DNA from: Streptomyces sp. SS1-1
Lineage (GTDB): Bacteria > Actinomycetota > Actinomycetes > Streptomycetales > Streptomycetaceae
Reading direction: 5' to 3'
Length of the DNA: 64,000 nucleotides
Assembly: GCF_008973465.1 (NCBI RefSeq)
Contig: NZ_WBXN01000004.1
Location: 6,054,501-6,118,500, forward strand
In this document: positions 19,389-28,260 of the stretch, one piece after another
How the letters are laid out: each line of letters starts with the position of its first letter
Position numbering within the stretch: the stretch's first letter is position 1
The notes under the pieces: model-generated
Seen by the model: the letters and a program-made list of their open reading frames with translations, nothing else
Told to the model about the DNA's origin: nothing
Databases searched by the model: none
Made by a program: the position numbers and the translations under genes

Positions 19389-22300
19389 GTGCACAGAACC
19401 GGTTTCAGAGACACCCGAACCCCCAGGCGTCGCAGACTCCGCACCACCGTCGCCCTCTTCACCGGCCTGCTCCTGGCCGTCGGCACCCCGGCCACCGTCG
19501 CCGGCGCCCACCCCGGCCACCCCCAGCAGGACGAACCGGCCGCCGCCGAGGGCCAGTTCCAGCAGGTGCCGCTCGCCAAGGGCGAACCCGAGACGGGCGA
19601 GCCCATGTCGCTCGCCGTGCTCCCGGACCGCAGCGTCCTGCACACCTCGCGGGACGGCACCCTGCGCCTCACCGACCAGGGCGGCGTCACCAAGGTCGCC
19701 GGCCGCCTCGACGTCTACAACCACGACGAGGAGGGCCTCCAGGGCGTCGGCATCGACCCGGACTTCAAGAACAACCGGGCCATCTACCTGTACTACGCCC
19801 CGCCGCTGGACACCCCGGCCGGAGACGCCCCGGAGACCGGCACCGCCGACGACTTCAAGAAGTTCGACGGCGTCAACCGCCTGTCCCGCTTCACCCTCAA
19901 CGCCAACGGCACCCTGGACCTCGCCAGCGAGAAGAAGGTCCTGGACGTCGCGGCCTCCCGCGGCACCTGCTGCCACGTCGGCGGCGACATCGCCTTCGAC
20001 GCCGACGGCAACCTGTACCTGTCGACCGGCGACGACACCAACCCCTTCTCCTCCGACGGCTACACCCCGATCGACGACCGGCCGAACCGCAACCCGGCCT
20101 TCGACGCCCGCCGCAGCGCCGGCAACACCAACGACCTGCGCGGCAAGATCCTGCGCATCAAGGTCGCCGAGGACGGCTCGTACACCATTCCGGAGGGCAA
20201 CCTCTTCGCGCCGGGCACCGAGAAGACCCGCCCCGAGATCTACGCGATGGGCTTCCGCAACCCGTTCCGGATCAGCGTCGACAAGAAGACCGGCATCGTC
20301 TACGTCGGGGACTACGGCCCAGACGCCGGCGCCGCCAGCCCCACCCGCGGGCCCGCCGGACAGGTCGAGTTCGCCAAGGTCACCAAGGCCGGGAACTTCG
20401 GCTGGCCGTTCTGCACCGGCGACAACGACGCCTACAACGACTACGACTTCGGCACCGGCGTCTCCGGTGACAAGTTCGACTGCGACGCCCCGAAGAACAC
20501 CTCCCCGCACAACACGGGCCTCACCGACCTGCCGCCCGCCCAGCCCGCCTGGATCCCCTACGACGACGGCTCCGTGCCCGAGTTCGGCAGCGGCTCCGAG
20601 TCCCCGATGGGCGGCCCGGTCTACCGCTACGACCCCGACCTCGACTCCAAGGTGAAGTTCCCCGAGGAGTACGACGGCGACTTCTTCGCGGGTGAGTTCG
20701 GACGTCGCTGGATCAAGCGCATCGAGCAGAACGACGACGGCTCGGTAGCGAAGATCAACGACTTCCCGTGGACCGGCACCCAGATCATGGACATGGAGTT
20801 CGGCCCCGACGGCGCGCTCTACGTCCTCGACTACGGCCTGTCCTGGTTCCAGGGGGACAAGGACTCCGCGCTGTACCGGATCGAGAACGCCGAGGACGGC
20901 TTCTCCCCGATCGCCGAGGTGAGCGCCGACAAGACGTCCGGCGCGGCCGGCCTCAAGGTCAAGTTCACCGGCTCCGCGAAGGACGCCGACTCCACCGACC
21001 TCACCTACAGCTGGGACTTCGGCGACGGCACCAAGGGCGAGGGCCTGACCCCCACCCACCAGTACAAGAAGGTCGGCACCTACAGCGCCACCTTCACCGC
21101 CAAGGACCCCGAGGGCAACACCGGCAACGCCAGCGTCCGGATCGTCGTCGGCAACACCGAACCCAAGGTGCGCATCGACCTCCCGGGCAACGGGGCGCTC
21201 TCCGAGTTCGGCAAGCCCGTTCCGTTCAAGGTGACGGTGACCGACCCCGAGGAGACCGTCGACTGCTCCAAGGTCAAGGTCGCCTACAGCCTCGGCCACG
21301 ACTCCCACGCCCACGAACTCACCAGCGAGATGGGCTGCGAGGGCACCCTGAACCCGCCCCCCGGTGACGGCGGACACGACCCCAACGCCAACATCTACGG
21401 CGTGGTCGGCGCCAGCTACACCGACGGCGGGGCGAACGGCCAGGAGGCCCTGACCGGCACCGCCCGGGCCGTGGTCCAGCCGCTGCACCGCCAGGCCGAG
21501 CACTTCACCGCCCAGTCCGGCGTCAACACCTTCGACAAGGCGCAGGCCAACGGAGGCAAGACCGTCGGCGACATCCACGACGGCGACTGGATCTCCTTCA
21601 GCCCCTACCGCTTCGACGGGCAGAAGAAGATGACCGTACGGGCCTCCTCCGGCGGCTCCGGCGGCTTCATCGAACTGCGCACCGGCTCACCCGACGGCCC
21701 CCTGCACGGCTCGGCGTACATCCCGCCGACCGGCAGCTGGGAGACCTTCCAGAACGTCGACGTGCCGCTGCGCGCCCTGCCCAAGAAGACCACCGAGATC
21801 TACCTGGTCTTCAAGGGCGGCGAAGGCGCCCTGTACGACGTGGACGACTTCGAGTTCTCCACCCAGCCGTTCAAGGGCGGCAAGAAGGTCCTCGTCTTCT
21901 CCAAGACCGCCGGCTTCCGGCACGACTCCATCCCGGAGGGCGTCGCCGCGCTGAAGGAGCTCGGCGCCCCGGCCGGCATCACGGTCGACGCGACCGAGGA
22001 GGCCCGGCAGTTCACCACCACCAACCTCGCCAAGTACGACGCGGTGGCCTTCCTGTCCACCACGGGTGACGTCCTCAACGCCGAGCAGCAGAAGGCGTTC
22101 GAGGACTACGTGGCCGGCGGTGGCGGCTACATGGGCATCCACGCGGCGGCCGACACCGAGTACGACTGGGCGTTCTACGGCGGCCTCGTCGGCGCCTACT
22201 TCCAGTCCCACCCGGCCATCCAGAAGGCCACCGTCCGCGTCGAGGACCACGACCACCCCGCCACCGCGCACCTGGACGACACCTGGGAGCGCACCGACGA

Positions 22301-23114
22301 GTGGTACAACTACCGCACCAACCCGCGTGAGCAGGCCAAGGTCCTCGCCACCCTCGACGAGACCACCTACCAGGGCGGCACCATGAAGGGCGACCACCCG
22401 ATCGCCTGGTGCCAGACCTACGGCGGCGGCCGCTCCTTCTACACCGGCGGCGGCCACACCAAGGAGTCCTACGCCGACGAGGCGTTCCGCGCCCATCTGC
22501 TCGGCGGCCTCCAGTACGCCACCGGCCAGGTGAAGGCCGACTGCAAGCCGGACAAGGGCTACCGGAAGATCTTCAACGGCCAGACCCTGGACGGCTGGAA
22601 GCAGGCCGGCCCCGGCAGGTTCGTCGTCAAGGACGACGGGGTCATGGAGACCGAGGGCGGCATGGGCCTGCTCTGGTACCAGGCCAAGGAGCTGAAGTCG
22701 TACTCCCTCAAGCTGGACTGGAAGATGAGGGGCGACGACAACTCCGGTGTCTTCGTGGGCTTCCCCGCCTCCGACGACCCCTGGTCCGCGGTCGACAACG
22801 GCTACGAGATCCAGATCGACGCGACGGACGCGGTGGACCGCACCACCGGTGCGATCTACACGTTCAAGGCGGCGAACATCAAGGCCCGTGACCAGGTCCT
22901 GCGGCCGCCCGGCCAGTGGAACTCCTACGAGATCAAGGTCCAGGGCGAACGCCTCCAGGTGTTCCTCAACGGAGTCAAGATCAACGACTTCACCAACAAG
23001 GACCCCCGGCGGAGCCTGACCGACGGCTACATCGGCCTGCAGAACCACAGCGCCGACGACAAGGTCTCCTTCCGCAACGTCCAGCTGAAGGAACTGCCCG
23101 TCAAGGGCGACTGA
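19389..23114 (+). CDS. Secreted multidomain protein: GSDH, PKD, CBM6, ThuA, DUF1080
   Basis: This 1241-residue exported protein has, after a signal peptide with an Arg-rich n-region (RRRRLRTTVALFTGLLLAVG), about residues 53-503 of PQQ-type glucose/sorbosone dehydrogenase propeller (GLQGVGIDPDF, GDIAFDADGNLYLSTGDDT). Then come a PKD domain at 507-590 (YSWDFGDGTKGEG), a CBM6-like carbohydrate-binding module at 700-827, ThuA at 831-1052 (GGGYMGIHAAADTEYDWAFY) and a C-terminal DUF1080/3-keto-disaccharide hydrolase domain at 1056-1241 (IFNGQTLDGWKQ, GYEIQIDA). The GTG at 19389 follows GGAGGGA. It looks like an extracellular machine that binds, oxidises and cleaves a glycan or glycoside, feeding the importer, oxidoreductase and isomerase upstream. 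Confidence 0.9.
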   Translation: MHRTGFRDTRTPRRRRLRTTVALFTGLLLAVGTPATVAGAHPGHPQQDEPAAAEGQFQQVPLAKGEPETGEPMSLAVLPDRSVLHTSRDGTLRLTDQGGVTKVAGRLDVYNHDEEGLQGVGIDPDFKNNRAIYLYYAPPLDTPAGDAPETGTADDFKKFDGVNRLSRFTLNANGTLDLASEKKVLDVAASRGTCCHVGGDIAFDADGNLYLSTGDDTNPFSSDGYTPIDDRPNRNPAFDARRSAGNTNDLRGKILRIKVAEDGSYTIPEGNLFAPGTEKTRPEIYAMGFRNPFRISVDKKTGIVYVGDYGPDAGAASPTRGPAGQVEFAKVTKAGNFGWPFCTGDNDAYNDYDFGTGVSGDKFDCDAPKNTSPHNTGLTDLPPAQPAWIPYDDGSVPEFGSGSESPMGGPVYRYDPDLDSKVKFPEEYDGDFFAGEFGRRWIKRIEQNDDGSVAKINDFPWTGTQIMDMEFGPDGALYVLDYGLSWFQGDKDSALYRIENAEDGFSPIAEVSADKTSGAAGLKVKFTGSAKDADSTDLTYSWDFGDGTKGEGLTPTHQYKKVGTYSATFTAKDPEGNTGNASVRIVVGNTEPKVRIDLPGNGALSEFGKPVPFKVTVTDPEETVDCSKVKVAYSLGHDSHAHELTSEMGCEGTLNPPPGDGGHDPNANIYGVVGASYTDGGANGQEALTGTARAVVQPLHRQAEHFTAQSGVNTFDKAQANGGKTVGDIHDGDWISFSPYRFDGQKKMTVRASSGGSGGFIELRTGSPDGPLHGSAYIPPTGSWETFQNVDVPLRALPKKTTEIYLVFKGGEGALYDVDDFEFSTQPFKGGKKVLVFSKTAGFRHDSIPEGVAALKELGAPAGITVDATEEARQFTTTNLAKYDAVAFLSTTGDVLNAEQQKAFEDYVAGGGGYMGIHAAADTEYDWAFYGGLVGAYFQSHPAIQKATVRVEDHDHPATAHLDDTWERTDEWYNYRTNPREQAKVLATLDETTYQGGTMKGDHPIAWCQTYGGGRSFYTGGGHTKESYADEAFRAHLLGGLQYATGQVKADCKPDKGYRKIFNGQTLDGWKQAGPGRFVVKDDGVMETEGGMGLLWYQAKELKSYSLKLDWKMRGDDNSGVFVGFPASDDPWSAVDNGYEIQIDATDAVDRTTGAIYTFKAANIKARDQVLRPPGQWNSYEIKVQGERLQVFLNGVKINDFTNKDPRRSLTDGYIGLQNHSADDKVSFRNVQLKELPVKGD

Positions 23115-23119
23115 ACGGC

Positions 23120-23151
23120 GGCGGGCGGGGGACGCCGGACCCCCGCCCGCC
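23120..23151 (+). terminator. GC stem-loop after the secreted multidomain gene
   Basis: GGCGGGCGGGGG pairs with its complement at 23140-23151 over an 8-base loop, six bases after the stop. It lacks a T-tract and lies 54 bases before the inositol-phosphate synthase start, so it may only attenuate read-through. Confidence 0.6.
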
Positions 23152-23204
23152 GTCCCTCGCCCTCCCCACCCCGGTGTTCGCGCACGACCAGGAGGCTGCT
23201 GCCC

Positions 23205-24377
23205 ATGTCCGCGTCCGCGTCCCCTTCCGCGCCCCAGCCCCGCCCGCGTACGGGGGTGTGGCTGATCGGAGCCCGCGGCTCCGTCGCCACCACCGTCGTC
23301 ACGGGATGCGCCGCCATCGCCGCCGGACTGCACCCGCCGACCGGCATGGTCACCGAGACCCCCGCCTTCACCGGCAGCGGCCTGCCCGCCCTGTCCGACC
23401 TCGTCTTCGGCGGCCACGACACCCTCGACTGCCCGCTGCCCAAGCGCGCCGAGACCCTGACCGCCGGGGGAGTCCTCCCACCCGGCGTCGCCACCGCCGT
23501 CGCCTCCGAACTCGCCGCCGCCGACCGCGAGATCAGGCCCGGCGGACCCACCCGCGGGGACACCCGCACCGAGGCCGGACTGATCGACGCGTTCGCCGCC
23601 GACATCCGCGACTTCACCCGCCGCCACGCCCTGGAACGGACGGTCGTGGTGAACGTCGCCTCCACCGAACCCGCCTCCGAGGGCCGCGCGGACGCACCCC
23701 TGCCCGCCAGCACCCTGTACGCCCTCGCCGCCCTGCGCGCCGGCTGCCCCTACGTCAACTTCACCCCGTCCGAGGGCCTGCACCACCCCGCCGCCGCGCG
23801 CGCGGCCGAGGAGAGCGGCCTGCCGTACGCCGGACGCGACGGCAAGACCGGCCAGACGCTGCTGCGGGCCGTGCTGGGCCCGATGTTCGCCCAGCGGGCC
23901 CTGACCGTCCGCGCCTGGTCCGGCACCAACCTGCTCGGCGGCGGCGACGGCGCCGCCCTCGCCGACCCGGCCGCCGCCGCCGCGAAGAACGCCGGCAAGG
24001 AACGCGTCCTCGCCGACACCCTCGGCACCGTCCCCGAGGGCGAGGTCCACATCGACGACGTCCAGGCCCTCGGCGACTGGAAGACCGCCTGGGACCACAT
24101 CGCCTTCGACGGCTTCCTCGGCACCCGCATGGTCCTGCAGACCATCTGGCAGGGCTGCGACTCGGCGCTCGCGGCCCCCCTCGTCCTGGACCTGGCCCGC
24201 CTCACCGCCCGCGCCCACGAGGCCGGCCTCTCCGGCCCGCTCGCCCCGCTCGGCTTCTACTTCAAGGACCCTGTGGGCGACGGCCCGGCGAGCCTCGGCG
24301 AACAGTACGCCGCCCTGCTGGAACTGGGTGAGCGGCTGCGCCCGGTGGACGCCGGTGACGCGGAGGAGCGTCCGTGA
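23205..24377 (+). CDS. Inositol-3-phosphate synthase family protein at the head of an EBO-type cluster
   Basis: This 390-residue sugar-phosphate cyclase is of the myo-inositol-1-phosphate synthase family, using NAD to cyclise a hexose 6-phosphate. Motifs are LIGARGSVATTVVTG (Rossmann), YVNFTPSEGLH, GRDGKTGQTLLRAVL (with the conserved Lys), WSGTNLLGGGDG and LGFYFKDP. It is followed with overlap by UbiA/EboC and the rest of the EBO genes. In other EBO clusters this slot belongs to EboD, a dehydroquinate-synthase-like cyclase, so the present enzyme may replace it. The ATG at 23205 follows AGGAGGCTGCTGCCC. A housekeeping role in inositol supply is less likely because of this tight coupling. Confidence 0.88.
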   Translation: MSASASPSAPQPRPRTGVWLIGARGSVATTVVTGCAAIAAGLHPPTGMVTETPAFTGSGLPALSDLVFGGHDTLDCPLPKRAETLTAGGVLPPGVATAVASELAAADREIRPGGPTRGDTRTEAGLIDAFAADIRDFTRRHALERTVVVNVASTEPASEGRADAPLPASTLYALAALRAGCPYVNFTPSEGLHHPAAARAAEESGLPYAGRDGKTGQTLLRAVLGPMFAQRALTVRAWSGTNLLGGGDGAALADPAAAAAKNAGKERVLADTLGTVPEGEVHIDDVQALGDWKTAWDHIAFDGFLGTRMVLQTIWQGCDSALAAPLVLDLARLTARAHEAGLSGPLAPLGFYFKDPVGDGPASLGEQYAALLELGERLRPVDAGDAEERP

Positions 24378-25318
24378 GCCGTCGCCGCGCATGGGCCGAA
24401 CTGCTGCGGCTGCCCGCCCTGTTCACCGTCCCCGGCGACGCCCTCAGCGGGGCCGTCGCCGCCGGGGCCCGGCCCGGCCCCCGCACCCTGCTCGCCATCG
24501 GCTCCTCCCTCTGCCTCTACGAGGCCGGCATGGCCCTCAACGACTGGGCGGACCGCGCGGAGGACGCCGCCGAACGCCCCCACCGCCCCCTGCCCTCCGG
24601 CCGCATCCGGCCGTCCTCCGCCCTCGCGGCGGCCTGCGCCCTGACCACCGCCGGCCTCGGCCTGGCCGCCGGCGCCGGCCGCCCGGCGCTCGCGGTGGCG
24701 GCCCCGCTGGCCGCCACGGTCTGGGCGTACGACCTCGGCCTCAAGCACACCCCGGCCGGACCCGTCGCCATGGCCGTCGCCCGCGGCCTCGACCACCTCC
24801 TCGGCGCGGCCGCCACCACCGGCCGCCCCCGGGCCGCCCTGTCCTCCGCGGCCCTGCTCGGCACCCACACCCTCGCGGTGACCACGGTCTCCCGCCGCGA
24901 GACCCAGGGCGGCACCTCCCTCCCACCCCTGGCGGCCCTGGCAGCGACGGCCGTACTGACGCGGGTGCTGGCGCGCGGGGAAGGGGCGGGGGCTCCTGGG
25001 GCTTCGGGGCGGGCTGGCCCCTCCGTGAGGACCGGTGCCCTGGGCAACGGCTCCATGGGGGGTGGTTCTGCTCCCGGCCGAGCCCTGCGCACGGGCCTGG
25101 CCGCCGCCTACGCCGTCACCGCCGGACGCCCCTACACCCACGCGGCGCTCAACCCCTCACCGCCCCTCACCCAGCGGGCGGTCGGCGGCGGCATCCGCGC
25201 CACCATCCCGCTCCAGGCGGCGCTCGCGGCCCGCGCCGGAGCGGGGCTCACCGCCCTGGCCATCGCCGCGCTCGCCCCACTCGGGCGGCGGTACGCGAAG
25301 AAGGTGAGCATCACATGA
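24374..25318 (+). CDS. eboC: UbiA-type prenyltransferase, EboC-like
   Basis: This 314-residue membrane prenyltransferase has several helices. The prenyl-diphosphate/Mg motif is NDWADRAEDAAERPHRPLPS near residue 56, followed by YDLGLKHTPAGP and ARGLDHLLGAA. UbiA enzymes attach an isoprenoid chain to an acceptor. In EBO clusters the acceptor is thought to be the cyclised sugar-like product of the neighbouring cyclase. The GTG start at 24374 overlaps the stop of the cyclase gene. Residues about 195-235 are an unusual Gly/Ala/Ser-rich insertion (GEGAGAPGASGRAG) that interrupts the helical part. Its own stop overlaps the next start by four bases. Confidence 0.85.
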   Translation: MSRRRAWAELLRLPALFTVPGDALSGAVAAGARPGPRTLLAIGSSLCLYEAGMALNDWADRAEDAAERPHRPLPSGRIRPSSALAAACALTTAGLGLAAGAGRPALAVAAPLAATVWAYDLGLKHTPAGPVAMAVARGLDHLLGAAATTGRPRAALSSAALLGTHTLAVTTVSRRETQGGTSLPPLAALAATAVLTRVLARGEGAGAPGASGRAGPSVRTGALGNGSMGGGSAPGRALRTGLAAAYAVTAGRPYTHAALNPSPPLTQRAVGGGIRATIPLQAALAARAGAGLTALAIAALAPLGRRYAKKVSIT

Positions 25319-26496
25319 GCTCCTGGCCCACCCCGTCACCGGCCACGGCCGGGGCTGCCGCGCGAGCCGCTGCCTCGGGTCGGCCGCCTGCGGGGGGCGT
25401 CGAGTCCACCGTGCAGTCCGCCGCCGGGTTGCCTGTGCGGGGCGCCGGGTCCGCCGCGCAGCCCACCGGGCAAGCCGCCGCCCCGGCCCGGCAGCCCGCT
25501 CCGGGTACCTCGCTGTCCGCGCCCCGCCCGGCCCACGCCCCCGGTACCGCGGCCACTGCCGCCACCGCGGCCACCGCCCCTCCCACCCCCCTTCGTTTCG
25601 GCTACGGCACCAACGGCCTCGCCGACCTCCGGCTCGACGACGCCCTCGGTCTCCTCGCCGACCTCGGGTACGACGGCCTCGGCCTGACGCTCGACCACAT
25701 GCACCTCGACCCCTACGCCCCGGACCTGGCCGCCCGCACCGGCCGCCTCGCCCGGCGGCTGGCCGAACTCGGTCTGGGCGTCACCGTGGAGACCGGCGCC
25801 CGCTATGTGCTCGACGCCCGCCGCAAGCACGGCCCCTCCCTCCTGGACGCGGAACCCGGCGACCGCGCCCGCCGCGTCGACCTGCTCCTGCGGGCCGTCC
25901 GGGTCGCCGCCGACCTCGGCGCCCACGCCGTGCACTGCTTCAGCGGCGTCCTCCCGCCCGGCACGGACGAGGACACGGCGTGGAAGCGTCTGACCGACAG
26001 CCTCGCCCCCGTCCTGGACGCCGCCGCGGCCGCCGGCGTGCCCCTCGCCGTCGAACCGGAACCCGGCCACCTCGTGGCCCGCCTCGACGACTTCCACCAG
26101 TTGCGCCACCTCCTGGGCGACCCCGGCCCGCTCGGGCTCACCCTCGACATCGGCCACTGCCAGTGCCTGGAGACCTCCTCTCCCGCCGACTGCGTGCGCG
26201 CCGCCGCGCCCTGGCTGCGCCATGTGCAGATCGAGGACATGCGGCGCGGCGTCCACGAGCACCTTCCGTTCGGGGAAGGGGAGATCGACTTCCCGCCCGT
26301 CCTCGCGGCCCTCGCCGCCACCGGCTACCAGGGCCTGACCGTTGTCGAACTGCCCCGCCACTCCCACGCCGGACCGCACCACGCCGAACTGTCCCTCCCG
26401 TTCCTCCGCCGCGCCGAGGCCACGGCCCTCGCCTCATCCCTCCCCGTCCCGTCGCACGGCGATCCCTCCGCCACCCCTGAAGGGAGCACCTCATGA
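25315..26496 (+). CDS. Sugar phosphate isomerase/epimerase in the EBO-type cluster
   Basis: This 393-residue protein's first 90 residues are Ala/Pro/Gly-rich low complexity. The TIM barrel starts at FGYGTNGLADLRL. Metal ligands are expected in LAVEPEPGHL (Glu), LTLDIGHCQC (Asp, His), RHVQIED and the C-terminal VVELPRHSH (Glu); FGEGEIDFPPVLAAL is the typical family loop. It overlaps EboC upstream and EboA downstream by ATGA, so translation is coupled. It is distinct from EboE, which is encoded three genes later, so the cluster holds two or three TIM-barrel isomerases. The ATG at 25315 could be replaced by a later start, since the N-terminus is not conserved-looking. Confidence 0.85.
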   Translation: MSSWPTPSPATAGAAARAAASGRPPAGGVESTVQSAAGLPVRGAGSAAQPTGQAAAPARQPAPGTSLSAPRPAHAPGTAATAATAATAPPTPLRFGYGTNGLADLRLDDALGLLADLGYDGLGLTLDHMHLDPYAPDLAARTGRLARRLAELGLGVTVETGARYVLDARRKHGPSLLDAEPGDRARRVDLLLRAVRVAADLGAHAVHCFSGVLPPGTDEDTAWKRLTDSLAPVLDAAAAAGVPLAVEPEPGHLVARLDDFHQLRHLLGDPGPLGLTLDIGHCQCLETSSPADCVRAAAPWLRHVQIEDMRRGVHEHLPFGEGEIDFPPVLAALAATGYQGLTVVELPRHSHAGPHHAELSLPFLRRAEATALASSLPVPSHGDPSATPEGSTS

Positions 26497-27290
26497 CCCA
26501 CCCCCGCACCAGCCCGGCGACCCCGGGCGCGGACACGGCCGCCGACCCGCTCACGGACCCCGCCACCGGCACGGGACCAAGACCCGTGCCCGGCACCCCA
26601 GCCGACGTGACCCCCACGGGTGCCGCCATCGACCCCGGCGCCGCGACCCTCGCCACCGCCACCCCCGCCGAACTCCGCGACCACCTCGTCGCCCTGCTCG
26701 ACGAACCGGCCCGCGGCTGGCTGCGGCGGGCCCTCGACGAGGCCGCCGCCCACCCCGGCACCCACGGCCCCATCTCGGTGTGGGAGCTGCGCATCGCCGA
26801 GGCCGGCCGCCGCTGCGGTCCCGTGCACGCCGACGCCGCCCGCGTCCTCATCCTGCACGCGGCCCGCGCCGACGCCGACGCGCTCGCCCGGGTCTACTAC
26901 CAGGGCACCGGCGCCGAACGCCGAGCCGTCCTGTACGCCCTGCCACACCTGGTGCCCGGCCGCGAGGGACTGCCGCTCGTCGAGGACGCCCTGCGCACCA
27001 ACGACACCCGGCTCGTCACCGCCGCCGTCGGCCCCTACGCCGCCCGGTACCTCGACGCCCACGCCTGGCGTCACGCCGTCCTGAAGTGCCTGTTCACCGG
27101 CGTGCCCGTCGACGCCGTGGCGGACCTGGACCGCCGGGCGCACCGCGACACCGAACTCGCCCGCATGCTGACCGACTACGCGGCCGAGCGCACCGCCGCC
27201 GGCCGCGCCGTCCCCGCCGACCTGCACCGCGTCCTGGCCTTGACCGACCCCCCGGCCACCCCCTCCGCGCCCGCCGCCGACCACGGCTGA
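26493..27290 (+). CDS. eboA: EboA domain-containing protein
   Basis: This 265-residue protein has a disordered Thr/Pro-rich N-terminus (about 50 residues) and an all-helical body with RDHLVALLDEPARGWLRRAL, SVWELRIAEAGRRCG and the hallmark WRHAVLKCLFTGVPVDAV. These match EboA, a family with no known biochemical activity found only with the other EBO genes. No membrane segment or catalytic motif is evident. The helical-repeat look suggests a scaffold. It starts with ATG at 26493, overlapping the isomerase stop. Confidence 0.85.
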   Translation: MTHPRTSPATPGADTAADPLTDPATGTGPRPVPGTPADVTPTGAAIDPGAATLATATPAELRDHLVALLDEPARGWLRRALDEAAAHPGTHGPISVWELRIAEAGRRCGPVHADAARVLILHAARADADALARVYYQGTGAERRAVLYALPHLVPGREGLPLVEDALRTNDTRLVTAAVGPYAARYLDAHAWRHAVLKCLFTGVPVDAVADLDRRAHRDTELARMLTDYAAERTAAGRAVPADLHRVLALTDPPATPSAPAADHG

Positions 27291-27315
27291 GCGCACCCGA
27301 CGGCAAGGAGTGCCG

Positions 27316-28257
27316 ATGCGCCTCTTCGACCCCCACATCCACATGACGTCGCGCACCACCGACGACTACGAGGCCATGTACGCCGCCGGTGTCCGTGCCG
27401 TCGTCGAACCCTCCTTCTGGCTCGGCCAGCCCCGCACCTCTCCCGCCTCCTTCCTCGACTACTTCGACTCCCTCCTCGGCTGGGAGCCGTTCCGCGCCGC
27501 CCAGCACGGCATCGCCCACCACTGCACCCTCGCCCTCAACCCCAAGGAGGCGAACGACCCGCGCTGCGTCCCGGTCCTCGACGCGCTTCCCCGCTATCTC
27601 GTCAAGGACCAGGTCGTCGCCGTCGGCGAGATCGGCTACGACTCGATGACCCCGGCCGAGGACACCGCCCTGGCGGCCCAGCTCGAACTCGCCGCCGCAC
27701 ACGAACTGCCCGCGCTGGTCCACACCCCGCACCGCGACAAGCTCGCCGGCCTGCGCCGCACCCTCGACGTGGTCCGCGAGTCCGCGCTGCCCATGGACCA
27801 CGTCCTGATCGACCACCTGAACGAGACCACCGTCAAGGAGGCCAAGGACAGCGGCTGCTGGCTCGGCTTCTCCGTCTATCCCGACACCAAGATGGACGAG
27901 GAACGGATGGTCGCCATCCTGCGTGCCTACGGCCCCGAGCGGGTCCTGGTGAACTCCGCGGCCGACTGGGGCCGCAGCGACCCCCTGAAGACCCGCAAGG
28001 TCGCCGACCTGATGCTGGCCGAGGGCTTCGGCGAGGACGACGTGGACCGGGTCCTGTGGCGCAACCCCGTCGCCTTCTACGGGCTCAGCGGCCGCCTCAC
28101 CCTCGACGTGCCCACCCCGGACGCCACCCACGAGGGCAACTCCATCCTGCGCGGCGTACCGAAGGACCCCGGCACCGGACCGGCGGACGACCCCGGTACG
28201 GCACCGGCCGGCGCGGCGGCTGACCGGCACGAGGCAACCGCCGTCCCGGGGGCGTGA
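27316..28257 (+). CDS. eboB: TatD family metal-dependent hydrolase, EboB-like
   Basis: This 313-residue amidohydrolase-fold protein begins RLFDPHIHMTSRTTDDYEAM, where HIH is the TatD-type metal site. Further ligand positions are GEIGYDS (Glu), LVHTPHR (His), DHLNETT (His) and SAADWGRSDP (Asp). The protein thus keeps the metal ligands and is probably an active hydrolase. The ATG at 27316 is chosen because AAGGAG ends five bases before it; the GTG at 27310 lies within that site. It is 25 bases after EboA and three bases before EboE. Confidence 0.87.
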   Translation: MRLFDPHIHMTSRTTDDYEAMYAAGVRAVVEPSFWLGQPRTSPASFLDYFDSLLGWEPFRAAQHGIAHHCTLALNPKEANDPRCVPVLDALPRYLVKDQVVAVGEIGYDSMTPAEDTALAAQLELAAAHELPALVHTPHRDKLAGLRRTLDVVRESALPMDHVLIDHLNETTVKEAKDSGCWLGFSVYPDTKMDEERMVAILRAYGPERVLVNSAADWGRSDPLKTRKVADLMLAEGFGEDDVDRVLWRNPVAFYGLSGRLTLDVPTPDATHEGNSILRGVPKDPGTGPADDPGTAPAGAAADRHEATAVPGA

Positions 28258-28260
28258 CCC

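Noticed and set aside
18984..21578. Long minus-strand frame (864 codons) opposite the secreted multidomain gene
   Set aside because: It is the GC-rich shadow of the plus-strand gene; its product is Val/Gly/Ala-rich with no domain, while the plus strand has clear domains.
21687..24392. Minus-strand frame of 901 codons opposite the end of the multidomain gene and the inositol-phosphate synthase
   Set aside because: It crosses two real genes on the other strand and shows no motif; typical of long antisense frames at high GC.
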